Assembly (NCBI GenBank): GCA_905250075.1
Contig: CAJNOP010000026.1
Coordinates: 976,419-1,040,418 of the forward strand
Source: Rotaria sp. Silwood1
Taxonomy: Eukaryota; Rotifera; Eurotatoria; Philodinida; Philodinidae
Reading direction: 5' to 3'
DNA: 64,000 nucleotides
Shown here: positions 51,105 to 64,000 of the stretch, one piece after another
Layout of the letters: every line of letters begins with the position of its first letter
Numbering within the stretch: the first letter of the stretch is position 1
Notes under the pieces: generated by a model
Seen by the model: the letters and a program-made list of their open reading frames with translations, nothing else
The model's database searches: none
What the model was told of the DNA's origin: nothing
Position numbers and translations under genes: made by a program

Positions 51105-52861
51105 TTATTGTTCAATATCAATAAATTGATCTTCGCCATCATTCTCATCCTCATCATCATCCGTATAATGTATTGATTGAGATGTATTTTCATCATCATC
51201 TGATGTACATGAAGATGAGACCGTTAAAGTACTTATTTGTTTTTCATTTTCAATTCTTTGTAATTCTGCATAAGATGGTATTGAATTTTTTTTAGGACGA
51301 CCTTTTGGTTTTGTTGGTGCTTCTTTACATCCTTGTTGTAATACCTGAAAAACAAATAAGATCATATATAAATATATAGTAATGTTTACATGAGAGTTAA
51401 AGATCTGTGGGTGTAAACTCAATAACCTGACAATGGCAATAGTTATTAATCTATCGTTTACCAAAGGAAAAACAAAACAAAACGCCAGACATCTTTTAGT
51501 CAGATAGTCTACAAAAAAAAGTTATTTTAAAACCTACCATCTTCGTAAAATATTCAAAAACAAAATGTATAAAAACAGTGCTGTTTTTCAAGAAAATTTC
51601 GATTTAGACGTGTGCTTAAGGTAGAAAGACTTCAGATCCACAGTTCAAGATACAACTCATGTGATTATCTTTTCTTATGTCAATTTTAAGCAAACAAAAT
51701 TACTTATCTATTCAGTCAAATTCTCTAGAATTTTATGACTTTTTAGTCAGTTTTGCTGACTTTTTATCAATATTTTTTTTGAAATGGAACATCTGTTGCT
51801 GCTGTCAAGTTATTGAACTTACATCCTTTCTCTTTAATTCTGGCGCAGACATCAGATATGGCCAAGGTGGTTCAAGTCTCGACGAGACTCAATTGTAATA
51901 ATTTTCGTAATAAAATGAATCATTTTTCTCATCAACAACAACAGAATAGTCGAATAAATAAACACTTAGAATAAATGAAGTGTTAGTGAATTAAAAAAAT
52001 CATGAACATCCAAAAGCAAGGATATTTGAGGTCATGCGGACCGAGTCAGATATTTTCACCTTATTCACACTACTAGAAAATCTTATCGCAATGCTCACTA
52101 GTACAACTATTACTAAGTACGAAAGCAGAACTACAGATTTTTTCTGACTTGTATTGGAACTAAAAACGATTGATCACACTCATTACTAATATACATATAT
52201 ATACATACTTGCTTTTTCCATTTCATTCGACGATTTTGATACCTAAAAATAGAAAAGAAGTGATTATCATTTTGATATAAATAATCATAATAAATATTTT
52301 CTAAATACCAAGTTTTAACTTGTAATTGAGAAAGATGTAACATATCAGCAAGTTCAATACGATCTGGTGTTGATAGATATTTTTGTGTTTCAAAACGTTT
52401 TTCAAGACCAAGTAATTGAGCATCTTTAGAGAAAGAAGACGAAGAAAAAAAACCAATAAGATTTTTCTATTTTGATGTTTAATTATTACCAGAAAAAACT
52501 GTTCGTGTTCGTCGACAACGTCGATGATGAATAAATGTATCCAAATTAGGAAATGTTGAATTTAATTGTAATGTTGATAAATGACAATTATGTAAATTTG
52601 AACTACAATGCGTTGATCGATGTTCTATGAAGAATTCATAAGAAAAACTTTATTTGCTTAAAAAGGTTTTTTTTTTCTTCTAAATCTCTTACCAGAACAT
52701 GAATATTTATTTGATGTTGAAAATGAAAGATAAGATGTTGGTATTAATGATGGAAGTTGATAAGATCGTTGTATAAATGTTGGATAAATTGATGTTTTTG
52801 ATTTTTCATATTTGAGAATATCATCAATTGAAAATGGTAATGGTTTATCAGTAAAAGTCAT
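51105..52861 (-). CDS. BARX: BARX-family homeobox transcription factor
   Basis: Five-exon model, 230 aa: 52,861-52,693, 52,624-52,490, 52,423-52,309, 52,242-52,209 and 51,344-51,105; all in frame. The homeodomain is residues 93-152: [19 protein letters not shown] in helix 1, [20 protein letters not shown] in helix 2, [14 protein letters not shown] in helix 3, with W140, N143 and R145 in the DNA-contacting positions 48, 51 and 53. Directly after it comes [20 protein letters not shown], the extension that marks BARX1/2 rather than BarH or NK proteins. The N terminus ([11 protein letters not shown], residues 11-21) fits the FxIxxIL motif of BARX and related ANTP-class factors. The C terminus is acidic (DDDEDEND). 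Introns fall inside helix 1 and at W48. In animals BARX patterns ectodermal and neural tissue. BARX1 and BARX2 cannot be told apart in an invertebrate. Confidence 0.92.
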
Positions 52862-54707
52862 TTTCTATATTATACAAAACAAATTCAATCTCAAACTATT
52901 TCTTATTATATACGAGTAAGAACCAATGAGAGTATAACAATGATCGTTTGCATATCCTGCTGAGTAAAACACAGTTAGCGAAAAAAAGAGAAAGAGAGAT
53001 ATCTCATTATTTTTTTGAGAATCATCGTTGTTGGATATTATGAATGATAACGATTGGATGAATGTTAGAAGAGAAGAGAGATATTATTTTTAGAACGTAT
53101 GCATGCTTATGCTTAAATATAAACATCAACCAGTAGTATACAATTGATTGTTATCATTCTGTACATATAATGATAGATTAAGACAATATACCTGGTTATA
53201 TAGTCGAGATGACAGTTCTTTTATTTAAAGGTTAACTAAATACCAACAAGTTCCAAATTGTTCTTTCGATAGTAGTGTCTGATCGAAAGACGACACACGG
53301 AGATAAGAGAGCGTAATTGCATGTGTGAATATCATATATTGATAGCAAACATATTGTATAGACTACATATTAAAAACTAAACGAAGAAATCTTAAATTGT
53401 AACAATAGTTAATTACTTATTCATGAAGAAAAATATTTGCAAATTAGTTTTTCTGAATAAGCAAACAATAATATCACAAGTTTTAAAGACTTGTTTTTCG
53501 AAGATTTTAACATTAAATTAAAGAGAATTTTTTTTTTGAATTCACTTGTAAAGAAACATTGATCTCATTGAAATGTTAACTTCTTCTTACAAATCTATTT
53601 GGCTTTGTTAAATAAAGCACACGATGCTTCAAGATTGAATACTTTAAACAAATGCTTAAACATGTAACTAATGGAGGGAACGAACTAAAAGAGTGACGTT
53701 ACATCCCCCCTTGGTTTTGAAACTTGTTTATGCTATTATATAGTTATAATATATTTTATACTATCAATATTCTAAGTAATTAAATGAATCCTCATAGATT
53801 ACAAAAAGAAAACAAAAAATAAATTTTATGTTTGTCTTTATAACATATGAAAAAATGATGAAATTCTTTCTTGCTGTGTGTAAACTGTAATCAACTATCA
53901 TCATTATCAATATGCAAGTGATTAAAAATTGAAGTATGATGTTATATGTTATTGTTTGATTATGATCCAATTGTCAATATTTTTATAAGCTATGCATCGT
54001 ACGTCACCTTCGACAATCTATTATCATTCATCATTTCTGTCTCAGCTTGCTGGGTGATTTGATTATTTTTTGATTATGTTGTCTCATCGACATAATATCA
54101 TCCAATAGTAATCATAGAATCAATGATAACATTTGATGCATATCCTATCCAATAAAAATAGCAAGAATATCAACAATAATTAATTGAGACAAAAAAAGAA
54201 GAAAGAAAAAAGAAAAGAAAGGAAGAACTTTTCTATTTTCTTAATGAAATAGACAGCTGCCCAATGTCGTTCAATTAATGATCGGAAGTAGCTGTTGGTC
54301 ACAAAGGATTAATTGAGGGCGGACTACCATCGTATAATAACATACGAGAGAAAAATCACTAGGGACTCGTTTCAGTTAATTTCTTTCTTGCATTCATACA
54401 TAAGAACGTTATTGATATGAGAATCTAAATTGTAAATAAACATTGGACAAGTTAAACAATGAAAAGGTTTCATAATGAAAAAAAAGAATAAGTTGATTAA
54501 AAAATAAAAAAAAAAATGGAATTGAAGAATTAAAAACAACGTAAATCATATTTGGCTTATGGCAACTGATTTTGCTATTTTTCTATTGTCAATAAATAAA
54601 AATATATTTGGTTGGTACATAAAAAAGAAAATTCAATCAATTCTTATTTGAAATATTGAAATAAGAATTTTCATTAAAGAACTATAAAAGTAAAAACGAA
54701 CATCATC
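52862..54707. other. divergent intergenic region BARX / 54.7-kb gene
   Basis: 1.8 kb of AT-rich DNA that must contain BARX upstream regulatory sequence. No gene and no defensible promoter motif were identified. Confidence 0.4.
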
Positions 54708-55589
54708 ATGATAAGAAAAGCAAAGCCAATGCGTCCAGTTCATCAAATCAATTTATCATTACCAATTGTTCAAACTAATGCATATGAAATTTATTATACA
54801 ATACCTCCATCGCATGCTCAAAAATCACCAACGGTACGTTCAATAACACGTCAAAAACCGTCTAGTGATAATAATACTACTATTACGAATATTAGTAACA
54901 ACAACAACAACAACAATAATAATAATAATAATAATAAGTCGAATAATCAGACAACAAGAATTCAATCTTCAAGTCGTCTTAAACATCTTACTGATCCAGT
55001 ACTAGTTAGTTTAATTGTTGAAATGCCTCCAATACCAACAGATTCAACATCGACAATAGCTGATGCTATATCACATGCATTGATTAATTCTGGTTATTCT
55101 GGACAAACATTACGTGCTTTACCAACCATAGCAAAACAAAATAAATCTTCAAATATGAAAAATGATGATGCACGATCTCAAACATCATCTGGTGATAGAA
55201 TTTTATATGAATCAGTTGTATCATTTGAAAAAGTTCGTATAAATAAAACTAAAAAAAATCCTCGTCCAAGTGTTCATTATCCTAAATTTACAACAGTTAA
55301 AGTTTTACAAACAAGAAGAACAGCAAAACGTATATTTGATTCTAATAATATGCATTTAAAATTACCAAATGTAACCTCATTAGAAAATCTCTTACACCAA
55401 TCACTTATATCATCTCGTCAACGTCTTCATGAACAAGTTGAACAATTAACAAAAAGTTATTTTCCAACAATACAACAACTTCGTCGTGGTCATCCATGTT
55501 CTGAATTAAAGAATAATCGAATGCATTTACATCGTGAAGAAAAACGAAATATTGCTTCTATACTTTCTCATTCACGTGTAGTTCGATAA
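54708..55589 (+). CDS. intronless 293-residue protein, unrecognised
   Basis: A single open exon with ATG at 54,708 and TAA at 55,587-55,589. The N terminus is basic (MIRKAKPMRPVHQ). Residues about 65-77 are an Asn run (AAC/AAT repeats at 54,895-54,937). A more ordered stretch follows (HLTDPVLVSLIVEMPPIPTD, then TIADAISHALINSGYSGQTL). The C-terminal third is basic and predicted helical (NLLHQSLISSRQRLHEQVEQ; RRTAKRIF). There is no signal peptide, membrane helix or known motif. The sustained codon pattern and even composition make it a real gene. The high Lys/Arg content suggests a nucleic-acid or cytoskeletal partner, but that is guesswork. An AATAAA lies at 55,700. It is convergent with the MAP3K gene, 1.3 kb away. 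Confidence 0.75.
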   Translation: MIRKAKPMRPVHQINLSLPIVQTNAYEIYYTIPPSHAQKSPTVRSITRQKPSSDNNTTITNISNNNNNNNNNNNNNKSNNQTTRIQSSSRLKHLTDPVLVSLIVEMPPIPTDSTSTIADAISHALINSGYSGQTLRALPTIAKQNKSSNMKNDDARSQTSSGDRILYESVVSFEKVRINKTKKNPRPSVHYPKFTTVKVLQTRRTAKRIFDSNNMHLKLPNVTSLENLLHQSLISSRQRLHEQVEQLTKSYFPTIQQLRRGHPCSELKNNRMHLHREEKRNIASILSHSRVVR

Positions 55590-56913
55590 AAAAAACAGAT
55601 ATTATATTTTTCTTTTACTATGTTCATATGACATTTGTACATAGAACGTATAATAGAAATATTCTTTTATGAATGCCAACATTTATCTCAACTCATCTTA
55701 ATAAATTTTAATGATGCCAGTTTTTTTTTCTATTTAAAAAGAAATGATAATATACCAATAATGTTAAAATAACTGTCATGTTTCTATCACAAAGGAGAGA
55801 TAAATAAAAAGATACAGGAAAATGTGTCTATATTGTATAAAACACTAATGAAGACTGTTAAAACAAATGTTCACTAGATGGAAATGTTCAGTTTAGAGGT
55901 TTGATGCATAGTTTGTTGTGAAACGAAGAGAAATTTTCAGAAGATCTGCATCTACGATTTCAACATATTGTTTAATTTCTGTTTTTGTATTGTAATATCG
56001 TTATTTTCTTTATACATACAATAGTAGATTCATAGATAAAGTGAACTTAGCTGATGTGCATGCGAGACAGGTGATAGGCGGGAGAGAGAGGTCAAAAAAA
56101 AGCATTGCACGTGTGTTCACATAAGAAAGGTTATAATAGCAAGAGAGACCGCAAAAAATGTTTACATTATAGCGAAGAATCGATTCATCAGACCCGAGGC
56201 CGTTCTTTATTAAGAGTTGTTCACTAGTAGAGATTTTTATTATGTTTCCATTTTGTTTTCCTAAGTGTCGATATTAGAATAGACTTTCAAATATCAGTTG
56301 TCAACCAAAAATACATATTGTTAGATATTCAAAACTAATTAATTTTTGTATTGGTTTATGGATATATCAAATGATTAGATGACTATATAGTCAAAAAAAA
56401 TGGTTACTTTAGGAAATCAACCTCATGCATACTTTCTAGTAAAAAAGCAAGAATCAATTAAGAAAGTTAAAACACTCGGAAGTGTTTATGATTTGTTTTT
56501 TATGATAATTCTTTGGAATTCAAGTTATTTGTTGTGGGACCTTCGATTTCAATATGTGAAAATTGAGGAATTTAATTGAACATGCTCCTTCGAAATAATT
56601 CTATTCAACAAACGATTAAAATAAAGAAGCAGTATCCTTGAGAAAAGTTGGATTTGTTAGAAAGAAGCTGTATTTAAGTATCAGTTTCAAAAAGAAGTTT
56701 TTCAAAAAAAAAAAAAAACAAAAGAATAAATAATAATGTGAGATTGTGTATTTTGTGCTTATAAACACATAAACAACAAAATTGGAAGAAGAAAAAAAAT
56801 ATACACAGAACACCAGTGAATCACAAACAATTTCATCTATGATAAAATACAACATGTAACGAATATTTGAAAGACAATATGTCGCTTTAGAGAGAAATTA
56901 AAAAAGATATTTT
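55590..56913. other. convergent intergenic region
   Basis: 3' flanks of the 54.7-kb gene and of the kinase gene. The AATAAA at 55,700 serves the former. No gene supported. Confidence 0.45.
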
Positions 56914-59900
56914 TCAAGAAGCTAAAAATGGATGTCCTAATAAATCTTTTGCCGATGGTCTCACTACTGGATCACGTGTTAAACATAAACGAAAAAATTC
57001 TTGAGCTGTTGCTGGACAAGTATCAGGTAAATCAGCTGGTGGTTTTGTACCATTCGCTAAACAATAATAAAAATTAATTTGTCAAATTTAATTAAATTAA
57101 ATATTACCAATAATTAATAGAACAGCTAAATGATTATGTTCCGATGACCATGGTGGTTTTCCTGTTGCCATTTCACATAAAGTACATCCTATTGACCAAA
57201 TATCGGCTTTTTTACCATGTCCAGTTTCTGCTATTACTTCGGGTGCCATCCAATTAGCTGTACCTATAAGTAAATTGATTTTTGAAATGTCAATAAAATA
57301 AAATTTTTTTTGTTAAACCTTTCATTGATTTAAGTATTTGTCGCATTGAATGTGTATTTTGATTTTTCTTTAATCGTTTTGCACAACCAAAATCAATTAA
57401 TTTTATATTACCATCAACATCAAGCATAACATTTTTTCCTTTTATATCTCTATGTAAAGAAAATAAATAAATAATTAAATGACAAAGAAAAAATTTTTGA
57501 ATTTCAACCGATGAACAACACCATTTTCATGAAGATAAGCAACACCTTCGACAATTTGTCGAGTATATTTTTTTAAAACATCATTATGAAATGGACCGAA
57601 AGCTGTTAATAAATTTTCAATCGTACCATTTGGAAGGTATTCCTAAAGAAAAAAAAAACAATTTATTTATACTATACGATCATTCAAATGTTTCTTTTTT
57701 TTTGTTTACCATAAAAATTTTTATCAAACGTGTATTTTCCAATGAGATGCCGAGAAATCTAAATTTTATATTATTTGAACTTCGTTCTATTTATATTTTT
57801 ATTTCTTACTTAACAACATATGGATGATTAAGTGCTCGAAGTATATGAATTTCTTCACGTACTGATTCATAATCATTACGTACACGTTCACTATCACCTT
57901 CATCAAGTTCGATTTCTTTAACAGCAATCATTCTTCCAGTTACTGTCAAATACGACCAAACAATACCATAAGCCTATAGATATATAAAGTTTTTTTAAAC
58001 AAATACTTGTTCTACTACACTAGATATTAGAGGTACGTACAAAGTTGAATTTTTTTCATTGTCTATCTCTCTCGAAACAGATATAAAATTTTTAGTCATC
58101 ATTGAATCTATTTATTTCACTTTGTTTTTAAATAACATGAATATTTTCTTATTTGTTTTTTTTTTATATTAAATTTATACTCATTGGTGTTGCTCTTCAA
58201 TTCATCTCTACTTTCGTTTACATATCAAAAATATTTTATTCAATTTAATTGAATAAATCAGCTTTTGTTTTTTACTAACAATTGATTCATTTACTATTGC
58301 ATCATTTCATTTGATTTGCTTTAAAGGAGAAAATGTGCCCAGACTAGTCCGTGCATCTTGTCATGTTAAGTGATACAATAGAACAAAATAAAATTTAATC
58401 CTCTACTATCTTGTAGAGCAGAATTAGATATCAAAAGCGTTCTATTCTTGACTCAGCTTGAATAGACACTTACTCCTCGTCCAACTTGTCGACCTTTTCG
58501 AGCTGTTCGATATATATCATCACAATCAGTTTCAGTACATAATGGTGTTGTATTATAATCTTCATGACTACTTGTTGAATCAATAGTTTCACTTCCTTGA
58601 AACCAAAAGATTTAATAAATGAAAAATCGAATGAAATTATTTGATTTTTACCTCGACTATTTAAACTATCATTAACAACACGAAAAGCTGGTCGAATAGA
58701 AAGACCTGTATCTGAGTTATTGTATGTATGTGTAATACTAGCAGAAGGTTCAAATGGTAATGTTTTATTATTAGTTGATGTACTTGTTATTGTTGATGGT
58801 ATTGGTGGTTTGACTAGTACGATGTCTTGTTCATTTGATTGTGATGAACGAAGTGATGTATCTTTACGTATTGAGTCTTTCACTGTTTCATATACAGTAC
58901 GAATACCAGAATTAATAAGTGAAGGTTCGTTCGGTTTCGGTGGTTGAAAAGAATTTTGAGATATTGGTTCAACAGGATTTTCAATAGTTTGAGTTAAAAC
59001 AGGACTGATTTCAACTGCTTGTAAGGACTCCATACTATTCCGTCTCTGTGTAACAAAGAAAAAAAAAAGAATTTAAAAACTCTTTGAACTTTTACAACGC
59101 TCTAGAAAAATTTTTAAGATTCAAATGAAATGTTCAGCAAAATACGCTCTGTTATTTCATCCAAAAGAAACCTATCTCAATCAGAATTTTCTATATGAAG
59201 CAAATCATAAGTTAGCGACGTAACTTTACAAAAGTAGAACATGTGTATCATGGGTTAATAAAGTTTTCTCGAGTTAATTGTATATGTTACATGTATGTTA
59301 AATTACTGTAGATATTATAAGAAAAAATCAGAGCTAGAGACCTTTGTTCAGAGAACTAATCAGTAAAAGAATTATCATTAACGACATGACACAAAAGAAT
59401 ATTGACTTGCACTGTAGGCATTTTAGTTTTAAAAAAAAACTCCAACATGTCTTGGTGTTAAAAAAGAAATCGATTGATTTTTCGTTATCGATGTGACGAA
59501 ATGTAAATATACAAACGAAAAAATGCTCTTATAATCGAATGAAAAGTTCAAAACCAATTCTAAATGGCACAGAGTCTTCTTTGAAATTTTTAGATGATGA
59601 TAAGACAAAAATTTGTGTTTCGAAATTTGATAGGATCTATAGAAAATAAGTTTATAAGAGGAAGTTTTTTTGTTTTAACTTTCACATATGGTTCGAGAGA
59701 TATTCGCTAATTAAGCTTTAATTACTGGTTAACTGAAAGAGATAACTGTTAATGCTAATGAAATCTATTTAGAAAAATAACCCTTATATTGAAAGAAGAT
59801 CTAATCAAAATCATACCATAATATCACCAACACTTGTCATAACTGTTGTTTGTGATACATCTAGATGATCTGTAGGTGAAGCACACGATGGTATATCTTC

Positions 59901-62334
59901 ATCATCAACTGTAGGTACTTGAAATAATTCGGAAAGTACAGATACTTCTTCATTTATTACTTTTGGTTTAACTGTCATGACCCAATCAGTTCCACCGATA
60001 ACAATTGTATTTTCATTTGTTTTAACTTCTTCATTTGTTTTAACTTCTTCATTTGTTTTAACTTCTTCATTTATTTCTGTATTTGTACTTTGACATATCA
60101 TTTCAGTTTTTTCAATAAGTTTTACTGTTATTTTAGGTTTATTTGTAATAATTAGCTTTTTTGGTTTAGGACTTTTAATAAATTTTCGTCCCTGTTTTTT
60201 CATTTTAGCAGTTGATAGTTTTGTTTGATGTATTGGTTCAGGTTTTACTATAGGTTTTTGTGTTTCAATGATCGATTCTTCAAATAAATCGGTTATTAAT
60301 GGTTGACCTTTTAAACTTCCTCGTCGTTGACAATTAAGTATTGCAGATGTGATAGTTCTTGTTGTTGTTTGTGGATAATCAGCATCAACTATTTTTTCCC
60401 CTTCTAATGACAATGGTTTAGGTACGGGATTTGAACATTGACGAGAATAATTTGAATTAGAATGAGGTGATAAATGACGTTTTGGTTCCGTAGGTACATC
60501 TAAATTTAATTGTTCAGTTTGTTGAGAAACAGGTTCGACATTTATAATTGTCGAAGGTAATTCTTCTGTTTTGACAGTATTTGTTATTTGAGTTGTTTCG
60601 ATAGATGCAGCCGTAGAAGAAGAAGGAATGACGTCACTAATATTAAAAAAGAAATACGAAATTTAAAGAAAAACAAAAAACGAAAAAAATTTTTTATTCT
60701 ACTTGATTGGTTGAATAATTTCTTCATCGGGTATTGTTGGATTAACTTTAACTTTTGGTATAGTAGTTTTAGTTAAAACTTTTGTTTTATTATTGACTGT
60801 TGATGATTTTTTATTTGTTGTATTTGTTGTAATATTAGATTTAGATTGTGGTTGAAAAATATCTAAAGAAAATTTCCCTAAACGTTGTTGATTTGCATTC
60901 GTTGAAATATTATTCGTTGTTGTTGGAATTTTATTTCGAATAGGAACAACTGGAGCTGCCCGTTCAATACTATGTACACGACGATTATCAACGGTAGGTT
61001 TTTGTAATCGTGGTGCAACGATAGGTTTAACTATTGGTGCTTTCTGTATAACTGTAGGAGAATGCATAGTTTTATCTGTTGGTAAATTATTCGATTCGCG
61101 ATGAAGACTTTTCGAAAGTAAACGTCTTGTAAATTCTTTTTTTTCTTCTTGTATAGCAGATGTTTCTTCAGTAGTAACTAATGGAGGCGATATACTTGGT
61201 GGTAGAACTGTTGATGGAATTGTTAATGATTTGTTTAAATTGGAGGATAAATCAGTTGATATTGGTGGTAAAGGAGTAAATGATTGACGAAGACTTCCAG
61301 TAAGACTTTCACATACTGTGTCAAACGTATCTTCACGTGGAAGTTGTGTTGAATCAACAGGAATACCAGTGTGACGTTGAAAAAGGATTGACGACCGACG
61401 ACTACAAGAACTGTTAACAGACCGACGACAATAACGCGACGACTAAAAAAAGCAAAGTAAAAATAAAAGAACGGAAAGAAAGAAGAAAAAGAAAATTCTT
61501 ATGTTTTTAAAAGAGAAACTGAAGAAGAAAAGAGAAACTGAAGAAGAAAAAAGAAATTAATAGAACGACAGAGCCATAAGTTTGTTATTATTTAAATTCA
61601 TAAATTATACAAACTGATATTCGATCACTGATCGGTGATGGAAATGCATGAATTGGATCATGTTGACTATCAGAACATAAAGGAGCATCTTAACAAGCAA
61701 GAAAAGATGCAAAACTAAAAGTTGTTTTAGAATTAAATCTTTACCAAATACTGGATTTAGTTTTCGACTTTGATCTAGTATATGTTCATAACTGTAAAGA
61801 AAAATATTCAATAAAACGTAAAAAGTCAATTGTTATCGTTTCTAACCTTGATTTTAAACATTTTGGAACTGTCCAAGCTAAAAAGAAAACAATATATAAG
61901 TTTCATCAACATTACAGACATTTAACAATGTACTTTTAGGTGGATAAGTATCGAGTAACATAAGTACATCTGCTTGTGACCTAAGAACAGAAACAAAAAT
62001 TTGAAAGAATAAAATTTATTATTAAAGCTACTTTTGAAATATAACTCGGGAAGTTTCGAGGTCATCTAAAATAAACAAAACAAAATTATAATTAATTATA
62101 GAAATATATATATGATTTAATCATACCATCATCAAAAGGAAGTGTACGATCATCAGTTGTTACGTCTTCTGTTAATGGTTTTGATTTTTTTAAAATTGAA
62201 ATTGGATGATCTCCATTAGTTACTGTTGTTGTTGATGGTGATGGTAGTGGTTGTTCATCAGTAATTGGAATTGGTGGTAAACGTTGTCCATTAATTTTAC
62301 CTTTAAATGATGTTGATAAATTTTTCGTTGTCAT
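56914..62334 (-). CDS. MAP3K19-like (STE11-family) protein kinase
   Basis: Sixteen-exon model, 1,097 aa: 62,334-62,127, 62,065-62,032, 61,980-61,934, 61,877-61,847, 61,791-61,745, 61,688-61,615, 61,442-60,703, 60,636-59,817, 59,045-58,652, 58,595-58,474, 57,973-57,810, 57,758-57,710, 57,642-57,509, 57,449-57,319, 57,263-57,108 and 57,056-56,914. All junctions close in frame. The C-terminal kinase domain (about 835-1,095) has the glycine loop GRGAYGIV, lysine K858 in IAVKEIEL, catalytic HRDIKGKNV (D956), DFG at 974-976, GTANWMAPE (999-1007) and [47 protein letters not shown] and [13 protein letters not shown] are closest, from memory, to MAP3K19/YSK4. Family members phosphorylate MAP2Ks. The catalytic residues are intact, so it should be active; Ala replaces the usual Pro in GT-P-x-WMAPE. 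Residues 1-830 are disordered and Ser/Thr/Pro-rich, with an 18-bp coding tandem repeat. The extreme N terminus resembles no domain I know. Confidence 0.88.
60012..60079. repeat. 18-bp coding tandem repeat in the MAP3K gene
   Basis: TTCATTTGTTTTAACTTC is repeated at 60,012, 60,030 and 60,048, with a fourth partial copy at 60,066. In the protein it makes consecutive TNEEVK hexapeptides (about residue 535-555). Confidence 0.85.
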
Positions 62335-63830
62335 TGATATTGACTCTATATTGTATATTATAGTTCAAAAGAAGATAGAAGACTTCACCACATTTGTCCC
62401 GAACACACCTTATCAAAAGCGAACAAAGTAAACAGAAAGCACAATAGAAAAAAAGTTGACGGGATGTCGTGTATATGTGTGTTTGTATGTAACGACATAG
62501 TTTCAAAATTTTCTTTCGCTCTTGCTCTCTGTCTCTCTCTCTCTCGTCTTTCAATCGCTTTCTTCATACATTTCTTTTTTTTTGCTGCTTTCATGATTGC
62601 TTTATATAAAGGAATAATCACATTTGTTTGACTCTTTTTTTTGAACCAATCTACAAGAATATTTTCTTCTCAATATTATTCTTTTTAGTTAAGTTCATTG
62701 TGCATATATTATTTAAACGAATTTTCATTATTGAATTTTAATAATAAAAATAGATTTCTTGCTGTTGTGTTTCAATAATAAATTTTAAATTAAGGTATTA
62801 TAACCAGGCATACTTTATTATATGAACAAGACATATTTTCTATCACACACATATCGATCATAATATATAGAGAAATGATTCCAGTTGTACGAGAATTTTC
62901 CATTTAAGACATTTTTTTTTCATTTTTGGAAGCGAATACGTTTGAGTTAGTGTGCTTGACATAAGTCGTTATTTTGAGAATGTATTCGAACCGCTTTCGA
63001 TTGATCCTTTTTTTTTTTTTTGCAATTCTGCATCTTCATGTACACGTCATAAAAATGGAATTAGTAATGGTGCATATTTTTAAAGAATGAATATAATTAT
63101 GAAGCCATTAAAAACATAAGTTATCAACTTTTTAATTGACACATGCAATATTTCTATTTCTATCTGAGTTTGAATTTTCACTGTAAAGTACGAGAGTTTT
63201 TCAAAATACTGCTTGCATTCGCCTACTTGATTCATAAGAACATTTTTATTATTGATCGGCTTAGTAAGGTTAAATGATCTTGAATGCTTCACAGTGATTG
63301 CTCTGACTGATTCAATACAAATTATATTATAAGTAATATTTAAATATTCATCAATGAAGAATAAAATCATGAATGTATTCGATCATAAACAGTGAAATAT
63401 TATCTTTCAACCGACGAACTTGTTAAATCAAAATGGTCTTCATCCTCTTTCTTCTCGAGACATAACTAATAATTTGAACCAATAACTGTCGGTTGTTTCT
63501 ATTATTATACAAGATTTTGAGAATTGTAGTATGAAATAAATAATAGTGCAGCACCGTTCATTGGACAAGAAACTTGTTCAATAGTCTTGACACTACTAAA
63601 TATTGTGAATGTCTAGTTAATATGATTTCAATGATTAGTATCGATTTATTTATTCAATATAACTTCATCAGCAATTTGTTAAATTTTAAAGTTTAATCAA
63701 CTGATTTGAACATATAATTATGGTAACGAAGGCTATATTGGGTGCATAATGCGATATGTTATTTTCATGAGTATAAATAATGCTTGTATAACAAGTAACG
63801 TTCAATGAGATTCGATTCACTTGGTCTTAG
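62335..63830. other. 5' flank of the MAP3K gene and gene-poor DNA
   Basis: It holds a CT-rich tract at about 62,515-62,550, the possible TATA box at 62,600 and long T runs at 63,008-63,021. Open frames at 62,303-62,621 and 63,080-63,370 on the minus strand have no features worth calling. Confidence 0.4.
62600..62613 (-). promoter_or_regulatory. possible TATA box of the MAP3K gene
   Basis: On the minus strand the sequence reads CCTTTATATAAAGC, about 270 bp before the chosen ATG. TATATAAA fits the TATA consensus, but in such AT-rich DNA chance matches are common. Confidence 0.25.
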
Positions 63831-63834
63831 GTCT

Positions 63835-64000
63835 TACTGTAACACAAATTCATGGTGAATTAGCTATTCCTTATAGGGGCAAGGTTATGCTTCATTTCGT
63901 ACCGTTATTGATTAGATTCATGGATTTTCAAACGGACAAGAGTCATTGGGAGATGATCCACCAAGTGATCATCTAATAACCGTTATCACTAAACAAAATG
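63835..64000 (+). pseudogene. coding-like stretch at the window edge
   Basis: After an acceptor-like CTTAG near 63,828-63,832 the plus strand reads LTVTQIHGELAIPYRGKVML ... SHWEMIHQVII to TAA at about 63,975. A second frame is open from about 63,925 to the end of the window (FSNGQESLGDDPPSDHLITV). Both read like protein. The region may be the first exon seen of a neighbouring gene or a worn copy with a frame break; the window ends too soon to decide. Confidence 0.25.

Noticed and set aside
58720..58947. 75-codon frame opposite a MAP3K exon
   Set aside because: Antisense shadow; the minus-strand exon splices in frame with its neighbours.

Overview
This window is AT-rich, intron-bearing animal DNA. 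Introns are short (often 50-70 bp, GT...AG, with pyrimidine-rich TTTTAG or TTTCAG acceptors), coding exons are full of Asn, Gln, Ser and Thr runs, and the recognisable genes are metazoan (BARX homeobox, ASXL, NCBP1, a MAP3K19-like kinase, an ANKS1-type PTB protein). Small gene size, decayed gene relics and many short foldback elements fit a bdelloid rotifer or a similar small invertebrate; that placement is inferred, not shown.

Layout. 1-11.3 kb has no intact gene: a heavily decayed reading frame on the minus strand (about 2.46-4.43 kb) and a GTCGAC-rich terminal-inverted-repeat element (7.4-8.7 kb). 11.34-14.85 kb (+) is a leucine-rich-repeat single-pass membrane protein. 14.9-20.5 kb is AT-rich and gene-poor, with one signal-peptide-like relic at 17.66 kb. 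20.56-24.23 kb (+) is a PTB-domain adaptor. 24.2-28.3 kb holds coding relics and a large imperfect palindrome. 28.34-32.94 kb (-) is nuclear cap-binding protein 1. It lies head to head with an ASXL-like chromatin gene at 34.20-40.84 kb (+). 43.1-43.3 kb (+) is a two-exon gene for a 57-residue membrane protein. 43.4-49.7 kb is a nest of mobile elements: a 2.4 kb foldback element packed with CCGCGG palindromes, a mariner-type MITE and a hAT-type element, with one broken gene between them. 51.1-52.9 kb (-) is BARX, 54.7-55.6 kb (+) an unrecognised intronless gene, and 56.9-62.3 kb (-) a 16-exon MAP3K19-like kinase. The last 1.7 kb has no clear gene.

The genes are independent loci, not an operon: cap binding and RNA export (NCBP1), Polycomb-linked chromatin regulation (ASXL), developmental transcription (BARX), MAP-kinase signalling (MAP3K19-like), adaptor and surface functions (PTB, LRR). 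Exon models were built by hand from open frames plus GT/AG sites; each multi-exon model closes in frame, but none has been checked against transcripts. The best candidate for something undescribed is the CCGCGG foldback element at 43,426-45,847.
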